This document shows, one piece after another, positions 7,709 through 16,555 of a stretch of DNA of 45,158 nt; the stretch's first letter is position 1, and each line of letters starts with the position of its first letter. Position numbers and translations under genes: made by a program. The stretch is from the NCBI GenBank assembly GCA_030040155.1, contig JASHUG010000005.1, forward strand, positions 1-45,158. The letters are read 5' to 3'. The notes under the pieces are model-generated. The model worked only from the letters and a program-made list of their open reading frames with translations, was not told the DNA's origin and ran no database searches. This DNA comes from Streptosporangiaceae bacterium (lineage in GTDB: Bacteria; Actinomycetota; Actinomycetes; Streptosporangiales; Streptosporangiaceae).

Positions 7709-8641
7709 ATGGAAGCGACGATAGAAGTTACCGGTCTGCGCAAGAGGTTCGGCGCCACGCTCGCCCTGGACGGCATGTCCTTCACGGTGCAGCCGGGCCA
7801 GGTCACCGGATTCGTCGGGCCCAACGGCGCGGGAAAGACCACCACGATGCGGGTGATCCTGGGGCTGGATGCGCCCGACGCCGGTCGCGCTCTGATCGAC
7901 GGCCGGCCGTATCCGAAGCTGCAGCGCCCGCTCAGTCGCATCGGCGCGCTGCTCGATGCGGCCGCGTTGCAGCCAGGGCGCACGGGGCGCAACCACCTGC
8001 TCTGGCTGGCCCACTCGCAGGGCCTGAGCGGGCGACGGGTCGACGAGGTGCTCGAGCAGGCCGGCTTGGCGTCCGCCGCCCGGCGCAAGGCCGGCGGCTA
8101 TTCGCTTGGCATGCGCCAGCGGCTGGGCATCGCCGCCGCGATGCTCGGCGACCCGCCCGTGCTCATCCTCGACGAGCCGTTCAACGGCATGGACCCGGAA
8201 GGCATCGTGTGGATGCGCGGGTTCCTCCGGTCGCTGGCCGCCGAGGGGCGGGCCGTGCTGGTGTCCAGCCACCTGATGAGCGAACTGCAGGACACCGCCG
8301 ACCACCTCGTAGTGGCCGGGCGCGGCAAGGTGATCGCCGACGCTACGGTTGCCGACCTGATCGCGGCCGCCTCCGGCGACCGGGTCCTGTTGCGGACGAG
8401 CGGACGCACCGAGGCGATGACGGTGCTGGCGCACGCCGGTGCCACGGTCGCCGCGACCGGCCGGGACACGCTGACGATCTCCGGTCTCCCGGCAGAGCGC
8501 GTCGTCGCGCTGCTGAGTGAGGCTGGCGTCCCCTTCTCCGAGGTGTCGGCGCACCGGGCTTCGCTCGAGGAGGCGTACATGGAACTGACGAGGGATGCGG
8601 TTGAGTTCCGCGCCCGGCCCGCAGAGGAGGCAGCCCAATGA
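7709..8641 (+). CDS. ABC transporter ATP-binding protein
   Basis: 310-residue ATPase of the DrrA/BcrA-like exporter group. Walker A GPNGAGKT (37-44), ABC signature as YSLGMRQRLGIA, Walker B VLILDEPFNGMDP and switch His in VLVSSHLMSE are intact. The C-terminal 80 residues form the regulatory extension common in this group. Its stop overlaps the start of the first permease by four bases. The operon (7709-11072) is one ATPase and two permeases, divergent from a two-component system, as in antibiotic or envelope-stress exporters. Confidence 0.94.
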   Translation: MEATIEVTGLRKRFGATLALDGMSFTVQPGQVTGFVGPNGAGKTTTMRVILGLDAPDAGRALIDGRPYPKLQRPLSRIGALLDAAALQPGRTGRNHLLWLAHSQGLSGRRVDEVLEQAGLASAARRKAGGYSLGMRQRLGIAAAMLGDPPVLILDEPFNGMDPEGIVWMRGFLRSLAAEGRAVLVSSHLMSELQDTADHLVVAGRGKVIADATVADLIAAASGDRVLLRTSGRTEAMTVLAHAGATVAATGRDTLTISGLPAERVVALLSEAGVPFSEVSAHRASLEEAYMELTRDAVEFRARPAEEAAQ

Positions 8642-10227
8642 GCGCGACCACGATTTCTCCCTATCGCTCACCTCAGCGCGCCGAGAACGACAGCTTCCTC
8701 CGGCTCGTGCGCGCGGAGTGGACCAAGTTCCGTACTCTGCGCGGCTGGGTGCTGGCCGTGGTCATCGCGGTCGTGCTCACGGACGTGTTCGGCCTGCTGG
8801 TGGTTCATCCGCACAGCCCGTGCGGGTCCGGTTGCCATCTGTTGGTCCCGACCGGGCCAGGCGGCGAGGCGGTCAACGACAGCTTCTACTTCGTCCGGCG
8901 GCCGCTGGCGGGGAACGGGAGCATCACCGTCCGGGTGACCGCGCTGACCGGGAAGGTCTCCGCTTCCGGCGGCGGCTTCTTCGGTCCTGGCCAGCCCCAG
9001 AACGGCCTGTCTCCTGGGGTCGTGCCGTGGGCCAAAGCCGGGATCATCATCACCCAGAGCACCCGGCAGGGATCGGCCTACGCCGCGATGATGGTCACTG
9101 GCGGCAATGGCGTGCGGATGCAGTACGACTACACCAGTGATGTGCCCGGCCTGGCCGGACTAGTCTCGGCCGCGTCCCCGCGCTGGCTGCGGCTGGTCCG
9201 GTCGGGCAACACCATCACCGGCTACGACTCGCCCGACGGGAGCCACTGGACCGAGGTCGGCGTCGCGCGGCTGGCCGGGCTCAGCGGCACGGTGCAGGCG
9301 GGCCTGTTCGCCGCCTCCCCGCTGAAGTTCACGCCGAACTTCATCACCTACAGCGAGTCGGGCGGGTCGGTCTCCGGCAGCCTGGCCACCGGCGTCTTCG
9401 ACCACGTCGCCCTGGCCGGGTCCGGCGCTGGCGGCTGGACCGGCCAGAACATCGGCGCCAGCGGCGCCGGCTACACCGGGCCGCAGATCGGGTACCGGCA
9501 GGCGGGCGGGCGGTTCACGGTCACCGGTTCGGGTGACATCGGGCCGGTGGTCAGCGGCGCGGCGAACAGCAGCTACGACACCGTGACCATCGGCGACCAT
9601 CTGCTCGGCGTCTTCCTCGGACTGGTCATCCTGGTCGTCATCGGAGCGATGTTCATCACGGTGGAGTACCGGCGCGGCCTCATCTCCACCACGCTCACGG
9701 CCAGCCCGAAGCGCGGCCGGATGCTGGCTGCCAAGGCCGTGGTGATCGGCCTGGTCACGTTCGCGGCCGGGGCAGCTGCCGCTGCGCTGGCCGTCATCGT
9801 CGGGATCTACGTCTCCCGTAGCGGGGGCGTGTACGTGCTCCCGGTTGGCTGGCCGACCGAGGCCAGGGTGATCCTGGGCACCGCCGCGATGCTGGCGGTG
9901 ACGTCGGTCCTGGCGCTGTCAATCGGCACCATCCTGCGGCGCAGCGTCGTCACCGTCGCGACGGTCGTCGTCGGGCTTGTGCTGCCGTACATCCTCGGCG
10001 CATCCGGGGTCCTGCCGGTCGGCGCGGCCGAGTGGATGCTGCGCGTGACGCCGGCCGCGGCGTTCGCCATCGAGCAGAGCGTGCCGCAATACCACCAGGT
10101 CATCGGCCAGTACGGGCCGCCAGATTATTTCCCGCTCGCACCGTGGGCTGGGTTCGCTGTGCTGTGCGCGTACGCCGTGGTCGGCCTGGGTCTGGCTGCC
10201 TATCTCCTGCGCCGGAGGGACGCATGA
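8638..10227 (+). CDS. ABC-2 type permease with large extracytoplasmic insert
   Basis: 529 residues. One membrane helix near residues 33-55 (GWVLAVVIAVVLTDVFGLLVV) follows the AEWTKFRTLRGW motif. Then comes about 260 residues of non-membrane, Gly/Ser/Thr-rich beta-type sequence with YDSPDGSHWTEVGVARLAGLSGTVQAGLFAASP, which looks like a DUF1349/concanavalin-type sandwich domain outside the cell. From about residue 322 there are five further helices (HLLGVFLGLVILVVIGAMF, a GLVTFAAGAAAAALAVIVG helix and others). Plain ABC-2 permeases of this type are about 250-280 residues, so roughly half of this protein is the added domain. Start and stop overlap neighbours by ATGA. Confidence 0.85.
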   Translation: MSATTISPYRSPQRAENDSFLRLVRAEWTKFRTLRGWVLAVVIAVVLTDVFGLLVVHPHSPCGSGCHLLVPTGPGGEAVNDSFYFVRRPLAGNGSITVRVTALTGKVSASGGGFFGPGQPQNGLSPGVVPWAKAGIIITQSTRQGSAYAAMMVTGGNGVRMQYDYTSDVPGLAGLVSAASPRWLRLVRSGNTITGYDSPDGSHWTEVGVARLAGLSGTVQAGLFAASPLKFTPNFITYSESGGSVSGSLATGVFDHVALAGSGAGGWTGQNIGASGAGYTGPQIGYRQAGGRFTVTGSGDIGPVVSGAANSSYDTVTIGDHLLGVFLGLVILVVIGAMFITVEYRRGLISTTLTASPKRGRMLAAKAVVIGLVTFAAGAAAAALAVIVGIYVSRSGGVYVLPVGWPTEARVILGTAAMLAVTSVLALSIGTILRRSVVTVATVVVGLVLPYILGASGVLPVGAAEWMLRVTPAAAFAIEQSVPQYHQVIGQYGPPDYFPLAPWAGFAVLCAYAVVGLGLAAYLLRRRDA

Positions 10228-11072
10228 GCCAGACCGTGACGCTCGCCAGGTGCCGCCCGCGGCGGCGGTCCTGGCCTGCCTGGACCGCCCTCGCGGACGC
10301 GCTGCACGCCGAGTGGACCAAGCTGCGGACGGTCCCCGGCACCGGGTGGATCCTGGCCGCGCTCTGCGTGCTGACCATCGGCGTCGGTGCCGGGACCGAC
10401 AGCGCGACGAGATGTGCCACCGGCGTCGGCTGCACGCTCGACACCACCAGGGTGAGCCTGACCGGCATCTTGGCCGGCCAGGCCGTGGTCGCCGTGCTGG
10501 CGGTCCTGGTGATCAGCGGCGAGTACAGCACCGGCATGATCACGGCGACGTTCACGGCCATGCCGCGCCGGCCTGTGGTGCTCGCGGCCAAGGCCATCGT
10601 TCTGACCGCACTGGTCCTCGCCGCCTCGGTCGTCGCGGTAGCCGGAAGCCTGCTGGCCGGGCGGCTGCTCCTGGCCACCAATGGCCTGACCGCCGCCCAC
10701 GGCTTCGCGGTCGTGTCGCTGGCACGCGGGCCGACGGTCAGGGCGGCCGCCGGCTCGGTCTTGTACATGGCCTTGATCGGGCTGCTCAGCCTCGGCGTCG
10801 CGACGATCGTGCGAGACTCGGCCGCCGCGACCGGCGCGGTGCTCGCGGTGCTGTACGTCGCGCCGATCGCGGCCTTGTTCCTTGGCAGTAACCCGGTATG
10901 GCAGCGACGGGTCGAACGGTACTCGCCAGTGAACGCCGGGCTGACGATCGAGGACACCACCGGGCTGCGTCATCTGCCCATCGGTCCCTGGGGCGGGCTC
11001 GCTGTGCTGGCAATCTGGGCTGCGGCCGCACTCGTCGCCGCGGGCTTGCAACTCCGGCTGCGCGACGCCTAA
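10224..11072 (+). CDS. ABC-2 type permease
   Basis: 282 residues. HAEWTKLRTVPGTGW at the N-terminus matches the cytoplasmic start of the preceding permease (AEWTKFRTLRGW), so the two are paralogues; this one lacks the large extracellular insert. Six hydrophobic helices follow, including AVVAVLAVLVISGEYSTGMI with the conserved GEYSTGMI(T) loop. The start ATG (10224) overlaps the stop of the upstream permease. It probably forms the heterodimeric membrane part of the exporter. Confidence 0.9.
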   Translation: MSQTVTLARCRPRRRSWPAWTALADALHAEWTKLRTVPGTGWILAALCVLTIGVGAGTDSATRCATGVGCTLDTTRVSLTGILAGQAVVAVLAVLVISGEYSTGMITATFTAMPRRPVVLAAKAIVLTALVLAASVVAVAGSLLAGRLLLATNGLTAAHGFAVVSLARGPTVRAAAGSVLYMALIGLLSLGVATIVRDSAAATGAVLAVLYVAPIAALFLGSNPVWQRRVERYSPVNAGLTIEDTTGLRHLPIGPWGGLAVLAIWAAAALVAAGLQLRLRDA

Positions 11073-11113
11073 CTGACCGCCGGACCGCCGGAGACGCTGA
11101 GTGCTCGGCACCG

Positions 11114-11917
11114 TCAGCGCAGGCTCGGCGGCCCGGCGGCCAACCTCGCCGGCATCTCCTCGGCGGCCGACCAGCGTGTCTCCAGCCACCACGTGCAGCC
11201 GGCCCCAGCCCACGCGGCGACCGATCGCGCCGCCGCCGCCGGGTCGTCGGCGGGAGTCTCGCCGTCAGCGATCACGTCAAACCCCGCAGGCGCACCGCGT
11301 TCGGCCAGCCATGTCGTCGCCGCGCGGGCGTCAGCCGGCTCCGGGGCGCGCGCCTCGACCCGGTACTGCGGGATGACGCCATCGCAGCGCAGCGCCCGGC
11401 GCATGGACCTCGCCGCAGGCCAGACGCCGACGACCCAGATCGGGATACGGTCCTGCACAGGCCGGGCGGCCGCGGTCAGGTCCATCCGGCCGGTCTGAAA
11501 GCGGTAATGCCGTCCGTGAAAGCTGGCCTCGCCGTTCCACAGGGCGCGGATCAGGTCGATGCCCTCGTCCATCAGGCCCGCGCGCTCGCTCAGTCCCGTG
11601 ACTTCGCCGGTGTCGGGCAGGTCAGTGCCGAGGGCGCCGACGCCGACGGCCAGGATCACCCGCCCGCCGGAAAGCTGGTCGACGGTCGCGACCTGGCTGG
11701 CGACCTTCCACGGGCGGCGCCACGGCAGCGGCGTCAGCATCGTGCCGAGCGACACCCGGGTCGTCTTCGCCGCCATCGCCGCCAGCAGGCTCCACGCGTC
11801 CACCCCATAGGCGGCTTCCCAGACGAACACACCGTCCCAGCCTGCCTGCTCGGCCGCCACCGCTAGCTCAAGCTGCTCGCCGGCGGTCCCGCCGGGAAGC
11901 ACCACTCCGTACCTCAT
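11114..11917 (-). CDS. LLM-class (luciferase-like) flavin/F420-dependent oxidoreductase
   Basis: 267-residue TIM-barrel oxidoreductase. Family features are MRYGVVLPGG at the start, AEQAGWDGVFVWEA, ISLGTMLTPLPWRRPWKVASQVATVDQLSGGRVILAVGVG, and ARPVQDRIPIWVVGVWP. The cofactor may be FMN or F420; actinobacterial members of this group often use F420. Alone on its strand between convergent and divergent neighbours, so the substrate cannot be deduced. Confidence 0.88.
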   Translation of the reverse strand: MRYGVVLPGGTAGEQLELAVAAEQAGWDGVFVWEAAYGVDAWSLLAAMAAKTTRVSLGTMLTPLPWRRPWKVASQVATVDQLSGGRVILAVGVGALGTDLPDTGEVTGLSERAGLMDEGIDLIRALWNGEASFHGRHYRFQTGRMDLTAAARPVQDRIPIWVVGVWPAARSMRRALRCDGVIPQYRVEARAPEPADARAATTWLAERGAPAGFDVIADGETPADDPAAAARSVAAWAGAGCTWWLETRWSAAEEMPARLAAGPPSLR

Positions 11918-12123
11918 GGCAGACGTTCTTACCAGCAGGGTCCGACATTGCCGCTGTGCAGCCCCGGCGATCCGGCGATCCCGCGCAACGGGGCCGCAAC
12001 CGTGTCGTTGCCAGCCTCCGCTTCTGCTGTACTGACATGGCCAGGGTTTTCGTCACGTTTAGTGTTCGTCCGTGGAACGCGTATCCCGAGCCTGGCGGCA
12101 GGGGTCCGGGCGAGGAGAGGTTG

Positions 12124-13365
12124 ATGACAGCGACCGCACCGTTCCGGGTCGGCGGGTGGTTGCCCTCGGATCAGGCACGGCTCGACCAGTGGGTGACCGA
12201 CGCCGTCGCGAGGGTGGAGGCCGAGGGTCCCAAGCCGCTGCTCCCGGTTGTCGATGAGTTCCGGCGGCTGATCGAGGAGGACCCCGAGGTCTACATGCTG
12301 TTCCGGTTCATGCTTGAGCAAGTGCCGTATCACAAGTCGCCGACGAATGAGCCTCAGGTGAAGACCGTCGAGAAGATGCTGAGGCTCTTCAATCACGTGA
12401 TGACCCACGCTCCTGAGTACAACGACACCGGACTGGTCGGTTGCCCGATCAACGCGATCCTGGACTGGGCGATGGGCACGGAGGCGGGGTTCGCCGCGTT
12501 CCTCAACGACCGGGTCAACGGGCAGTTCAAGAAGCTGCTCAACGAGTGGGCGGTGTTCCTGAAGTCCGCCAGGTCGACCGCAGTGCTCAACGAAACGAGC
12601 TCTGGCTGGTTCGGGCCGGACGCCCTGGCGAAGATGCCGCACTTCGCGGAGGAGTTCGTGTGCGACCCCTCGAAGCCGCACTACGGCTTCACGTCGTGGG
12701 ACGATTTCTTCACCCGGCAGTTCCGGGCCGGCGTGCGGCCCGTCGCCTCGCCTGCCGACCCGGATGTCATCGTGAACGCCTGCGAGTCAGCGCCATACCG
12801 GGTGAGCCGGAACGTCAAGCGCCGCGATCGCTTCTGGATCAAGGGCCAGCCGTACTCCATCGCGCACATGCTCGCTAACGACCCCTGGACCGAGCAGTTC
12901 GTTGGCGCCACCATCTACCAGGCGTTCCTCAGCCCGCTCAGCTACCACCGCTGGCACAGCCCGGTGGATGGCCAGGTCGTGAAAGCGTACGTGCAGGACG
13001 GAACGTACTACTCGGAAACTCCCGCGGAAGGGTATGACCCAGCCGGGCCGGACGACTCGCAGGGCTACATCACCCACGTCGCCACCCGCGCGATGATCTT
13101 TATCCTGGCCGACAACCCGGATATCGGGCTCATGTGCCTACTCCTGGTGGGCATGGCGGAAGTGTCGAGCTGCGAGATCACGGTCTACCAAGGCCAGCAC
13201 GTGCGGAAGGGCAGCCAGCTCGGCATGTTCCACTTCGGCGGCTCGACGCACTGCCTGCTGTTCCGGCCCGGCGTCAATTTGGAGTTCGACCTGCATGGCC
13301 AAAAGGCCGGGCTCAAGTCCAGCAACATCCCGGTCAACTCTCAGATCGCGAAGCTAGCCCGGTGA
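12124..13365 (+). CDS. Phosphatidylserine decarboxylase-family enzyme, PsiD-like
   Basis: 413 residues. The N-terminal 170 residues (PLLPVVDEFRRLIEEDPEVYMLFRFMLEQVP...) match the PSDC/PsiD-type helical domain found before the decarboxylase domain in tryptophan decarboxylase PsiD and relatives. The C-terminal catalytic domain shows SPLSYHRWHSPVDG and FHFGGSTHCLLF; the serine in GGST is where the chain self-cleaves to make the pyruvoyl group. ATG at 12124 follows GAGGAGAGG. No membrane anchor, and no phosphatidylserine synthase nearby, so an amino-acid or other small amine substrate is as likely as a phospholipid. Confidence 0.85.
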   Translation: MTATAPFRVGGWLPSDQARLDQWVTDAVARVEAEGPKPLLPVVDEFRRLIEEDPEVYMLFRFMLEQVPYHKSPTNEPQVKTVEKMLRLFNHVMTHAPEYNDTGLVGCPINAILDWAMGTEAGFAAFLNDRVNGQFKKLLNEWAVFLKSARSTAVLNETSSGWFGPDALAKMPHFAEEFVCDPSKPHYGFTSWDDFFTRQFRAGVRPVASPADPDVIVNACESAPYRVSRNVKRRDRFWIKGQPYSIAHMLANDPWTEQFVGATIYQAFLSPLSYHRWHSPVDGQVVKAYVQDGTYYSETPAEGYDPAGPDDSQGYITHVATRAMIFILADNPDIGLMCLLLVGMAEVSSCEITVYQGQHVRKGSQLGMFHFGGSTHCLLFRPGVNLEFDLHGQKAGLKSSNIPVNSQIAKLAR

Positions 13366-13418
13366 CGCCCTGAGGTAGTAGCCGCCGCCTGGCACGGACT
13401 AACAGGAGGCCCGGATGG

Positions 13419-13838
13419 TCAGCCGGCTTTCGACTGGCTGATCTCGACGAGGTGGCCGTCTGGGTCGCGCAGGAAGCAGCGGACCTCGGAACCCCAGTCA
13501 TGCGGCGGAGTGAGGAACGAGGCTCCCGCGGACCGCAGCGCCTCGTATGCTGCCTGGCAGTCAGCCACCCGCAGCGTCATCGCGTGACCGACCCGGTCTG
13601 GGTCAGCGGGCGGCTCAAAGACCACGGTGGGCTTGTCGGCGGTCGGGCCTCCCCCGCTGACCAGCAGCAGCCAGGAGCCGGCGAATCGCAGCACCACGCT
13701 GGTTCCGCCGTACTCGCGGTACAGCTCCGCGCCGAGGACGTCGACCCAGAAGTCGCGCGACCGCGCCGGGTCGGTGACCACCAGGATGTGCGTGACCGCG
13801 ACGTCAGGACCGAGCGGGGCCGCCTGCTGGTTCGCCAT
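13419..13838 (-). CDS. VOC (glyoxalase/bleomycin-resistance) family protein
   Basis: 139-residue metalloenzyme-like fold with two beta-alpha-beta-beta-beta modules. It starts THILVVTDPARSRDFWVDVLGAELY, and ends CFLRDPDGHLVEISQ, where the Glu is a usual metal ligand. The ATG at 13836-13838 is chosen; upstream codons in frame have no support. Function within the superfamily is unknown. Convergent with the PSD-like gene. Confidence 0.82.
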   Translation of the reverse strand: MANQQAAPLGPDVAVTHILVVTDPARSRDFWVDVLGAELYREYGGTSVVLRFAGSWLLLVSGGGPTADKPTVVFEPPADPDRVGHAMTLRVADCQAAYEALRSAGASFLTPPHDWGSEVRCFLRDPDGHLVEISQSKAG

Positions 13839-14041
13839 GACCACCCATTGTGTCGCAGCAGAGCTAGCGGGTACGCCGCTTACTCCCTGGCCGCGCTGCG
13901 TGCTCTGGCCCAGTCTGCGAACCGACCGTGTTGCTTCCCGAGCCAAGCACCCGAATCTCGATTACCGCCATTAGTCAAAACATCAGATCGGCTCGGGCTC
14001 CCCGCGCGGAGCGCTTGCAGACGATGCGCAACGATGGGCGA

Positions 14042-14887
14042 ATGGAAGTTCGCCGGGGGGATGGCCGCGTCATCGCAGTCGAGGTTCTGGGGGATCAGGA
14101 CGCGACGCCGGTTCTCGTCTGCCACGGCCTGGCCGATTCGCGACTGGGTGCACAGTGGCTTGGCGGGGCGGCGCAGGACCTAGGGCTGCGCTTGATCGCT
14201 CCCGACCGTCCAGGCACCGGCGGCAGCGACCGCCGCTGGCTGAGCCAGGTCGCTGAGTGGGCCGACGACGCGACGCTGATCCTGGACACGCTGCGGATCG
14301 ACTCGGCGGCGCTCCTGGGCGTCTCCGGCGGCGGACCGTTCGCGGCGGCCTGCGCGGCGCAGATTCCCGGCCGGGTTCGCGGCCTGATGCTGGTCGCGGC
14401 TCTCGGCCTGCCGGACTGGCCCACTCGCGGGATGGCGGCAGGAGAACAGCTGTCGCTGACGCTCGCCAGGCGCGTGCCTGAATTCGGCGGCTGGTCACTC
14501 GACCGCCTGGCCGGCCTGGCCCGACGCTGGCCGCAGGCATTCCTGCGGCTCTCGGCAACCGCGCAGCCAGAGGCCGACATCCGGGCGCTCCAGGACCCTG
14601 GCCTGCGGGATGCATTCGTCGCCAGCTACATCGAGTCCTTCCGCCGTGGCGGCTGGGGAGCCGCACAAGACCTGCGGCTGCTCACCCGGCCGTGGGGATT
14701 CGACCTGAGCTCCATCAAGACGCCGACATGGGTACTTCACGGGGACGCCGATACCACCGTGCCGGTGCAGCACGCCAGGCTCTATGCCGACGCAATACCG
14801 GGCGCGCAGCTTCAGATTTATCCCGGCGAAGGGCACTTCTCGATCCTCAGCCGCCCGCAGGAGGTGCTCGCCCCGCTCGCGGAGTGA
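14042..14887 (+). CDS. Alpha/beta hydrolase
   Basis: 281 residues. Oxyanion region VLVCHGLADSR, nucleophile elbow GVSGGGP (Ser), acid in WVLHGDADTTVP (Asp) and catalytic His in GEGHFSI. The start could be ATG 14042 or ATG 14024; neither has a clear ribosome binding site. Such enzymes include esterases, haloperoxidase-like and epoxide hydrolases; nothing here tells which. It precedes the VOC/enoyl-CoA hydratase pair, which has its own promoter. Confidence 0.82.
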   Translation: MEVRRGDGRVIAVEVLGDQDATPVLVCHGLADSRLGAQWLGGAAQDLGLRLIAPDRPGTGGSDRRWLSQVAEWADDATLILDTLRIDSAALLGVSGGGPFAAACAAQIPGRVRGLMLVAALGLPDWPTRGMAAGEQLSLTLARRVPEFGGWSLDRLAGLARRWPQAFLRLSATAQPEADIRALQDPGLRDAFVASYIESFRRGGWGAAQDLRLLTRPWGFDLSSIKTPTWVLHGDADTTVPVQHARLYADAIPGAQLQIYPGEGHFSILSRPQEVLAPLAE

Positions 14888-14912
14888 GCGCAGTCTCGGA
14901 TCGCCTGCGGCA

Positions 14913-14947
14913 TTGGGATGGTCAGCCGTTAGCGGTACTGTTCGGAC
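14913..14947 (+). promoter_or_regulatory. Sigma-70-type promoter with leaderless start
   Basis: TTGGGA (14913-14918), a 17-base spacer, TACTGT (14936-14941), then six bases to the ATG at 14948. The spacing is canonical and there is no Shine-Dalgarno, so transcription probably begins at the start codon. Confidence 0.6.
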
Positions 14948-15685
14948 ATGTTGGCCGGGCCGCGTCTGCGTCAGGTTGCGCTGGTAGCTTCCCAGTGCGA
15001 TGAAACAGCGAGGCAGTTGCAGGCGGCCTTCGGCTGGGCCGACCCGTTCCACGATCCCGGCGTGCGCACGTTCGGGCTGGCCAACGCGGTATTCGCGGCG
15101 GGCGACACGTTCGTCGAGGTCGTTGCGCCGGTCGAGCCGGCCACAACCGCGGGCCGCTACCTGGAGCGCCGCGGCGGCGATAGCGGCTACATGGCGATCT
15201 TCCAGATGCCGGACCTGGCCAGCGCACGCCAGCGGGTAGCGGCCGCTGGCGTCCGGGTGGTCTGGGCGACCGAGTATGCCGACATCGCGGGGACTCACCT
15301 GCACCCCAAGGATGTGCCGGGGGCGATCGTGTCGCTGGACTGGGCCGATCCGCCACAGTCGTGGCGGTGGGCGGGGCCGGAGTGGACTGGGCACGCCCCG
15401 CCGCATCCGCCCGGTGGCCTGTCCGGGCTGACGATCGAAGTGAGCGATCCCGCTGACGCCGCCGCCCGCTGGGCCAGGGTGCTGGACCTGACTGTGACCC
15501 GCGACGGCAACGCTGCGGTCATCGCGCTGCAAGACGCCCGGCAGGATCTGCGCTTCGTGCCCGTGGCCGCGGGCCGAGGCGAGGGCATTACCGAAGTTCG
15601 GCTGACCACGGAACGCCCGGTGCCCGGAGTGCAGATCGCCGGGGTGCACTTCGTTCCCGCCCCTGCACCTTCTGCGGGCGATTGA
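14948..15685 (+). CDS. VOC family protein (glyoxalase-like)
   Basis: 245 residues with two VOC half-domains: the first from LRQVALVASQCDETARQLQAAFG, the second from GLSGLTIEVSDPADAAARWARVL. FVEVVAP carries a possible metal-binding Glu. Two bases beyond its stop the enoyl-CoA hydratase starts, so they form one operon. Pairing with an enoyl-CoA hydratase suggests acyl-CoA or aromatic breakdown, by inference only. Confidence 0.8.
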   Translation: MLAGPRLRQVALVASQCDETARQLQAAFGWADPFHDPGVRTFGLANAVFAAGDTFVEVVAPVEPATTAGRYLERRGGDSGYMAIFQMPDLASARQRVAAAGVRVVWATEYADIAGTHLHPKDVPGAIVSLDWADPPQSWRWAGPEWTGHAPPHPPGGLSGLTIEVSDPADAAARWARVLDLTVTRDGNAAVIALQDARQDLRFVPVAAGRGEGITEVRLTTERPVPGVQIAGVHFVPAPAPSAGD

Positions 15686-15686
15686 C

Positions 15687-16505
15687 ATGACGCAGCTGGA
15701 CACTGGCACCGAGGACCTGCTCGCGGACGTCGACGATGGCGTCGCGGTCCTGACCATGAATCGGCCGGGCCGGCGCAATGCGATGTCAGAGGCCATGATG
15801 TCGGCCATGGACCGCGTCCTGCGCCAGGTCGAAACCGAAGACGCGGTCGGCTGCGTGGTGCTGACCGGAGCCGGCGGCGCGTTCTGCGCGGGCGGGGATG
15901 TGAAGGCGATGGCGGAGCGGTCAGCGGCCGAGCGGGCCCAGACCCTCGACGCCGCCGTCCAGCGGCAGCGGCTGCGGCAGCGCGCTACCAGCGGCCGACT
16001 CTGGCAGATGCCCAAGCCGACGATCGCCGCGATCGGCGGGCCGGCCGCGGGCGCCGGGCTGTCGCTCGCGCTCGCCTGCGACCTGCGGTATGCGGACGAG
16101 GGCGCCGTGCTTACCACCGCATTCGCAAGAGTCGGCTTCTCCGGCGACTACGGCGGGACCTGGCTCCTGACCCGGCTGGTAGGCAGCGCCAAGGCGAAGG
16201 AGCTTTACTACTTCTCCGAGCGCGTGTCGGCCGCTGACGCGGAGCGCCTGGGCATCGTCAACGCCGTGTTCCCCGCAGCCGAGTTCGAGCACGAGGTAAG
16301 ACAGCGCGCCCGGCGGCTGGCCCACGGGCCGCGGCTGGCGTACCGCTACATGAAGGAGAACCTCAACCGCGCCGTGACCGGTGAACTCGGCGAGTGCATG
16401 GACCTGGAGGTCACGCACCACCTGCGCACCGGGCTGACCGACGACCATCGCGAGGCTGCCAGGGCATTCGTGGAGCGGCGCGAGCCGCGCTTCACCGGCC
16501 GCTGA
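15687..16505 (+). CDS. Enoyl-CoA hydratase/isomerase family protein
   Basis: 272-residue crotonase-fold enzyme. CoA/oxyanion motif GAGGAFCAGGDVKAM and second oxyanion strand IAAIGGPAAGAGLSLALACDLRYA are intact. At the catalytic region FSGDYGGTWLLTRLVG has Asp rather than the Glu of classical hydratases, as in PaaG/isomerase-type members, so double-bond isomerisation is as likely as hydration. Second gene of the operon with the VOC protein. Confidence 0.9.
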   Translation: MTQLDTGTEDLLADVDDGVAVLTMNRPGRRNAMSEAMMSAMDRVLRQVETEDAVGCVVLTGAGGAFCAGGDVKAMAERSAAERAQTLDAAVQRQRLRQRATSGRLWQMPKPTIAAIGGPAAGAGLSLALACDLRYADEGAVLTTAFARVGFSGDYGGTWLLTRLVGSAKAKELYYFSERVSAADAERLGIVNAVFPAAEFEHEVRQRARRLAHGPRLAYRYMKENLNRAVTGELGECMDLEVTHHLRTGLTDDHREAARAFVERREPRFTGR

Positions 16506-16519
16506 CCCGCCTGCGGCGA

Positions 16520-16555
16520 TTGGCCGTCTTCGCGCGTTCGGCTATGTTCTGGCCC
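16520..16555 (+). promoter_or_regulatory. Promoter of the DUF3759 gene, leaderless
   Basis: TTGGCC (16520-16525), 17-base spacer, TATGTT (16543-16548), seven bases to ATG 16556. The spacing decides the start codon against the ATG at 16544, which lies inside the -10 box. Confidence 0.6.

Noticed and set aside
14495-16117. Open minus-strand frame of 540 codons
   Set aside because: It runs antisense to three clear genes (hydrolase, VOC, enoyl-CoA hydratase) with intact motifs; typical side effect of high G+C third positions.
12124-16505. Secondary-metabolite cluster around the PsiD-like decarboxylase
   Set aside because: No methyltransferase, P450, kinase, PKS or NRPS gene is linked, and the neighbours lie on different strands with their own promoters.
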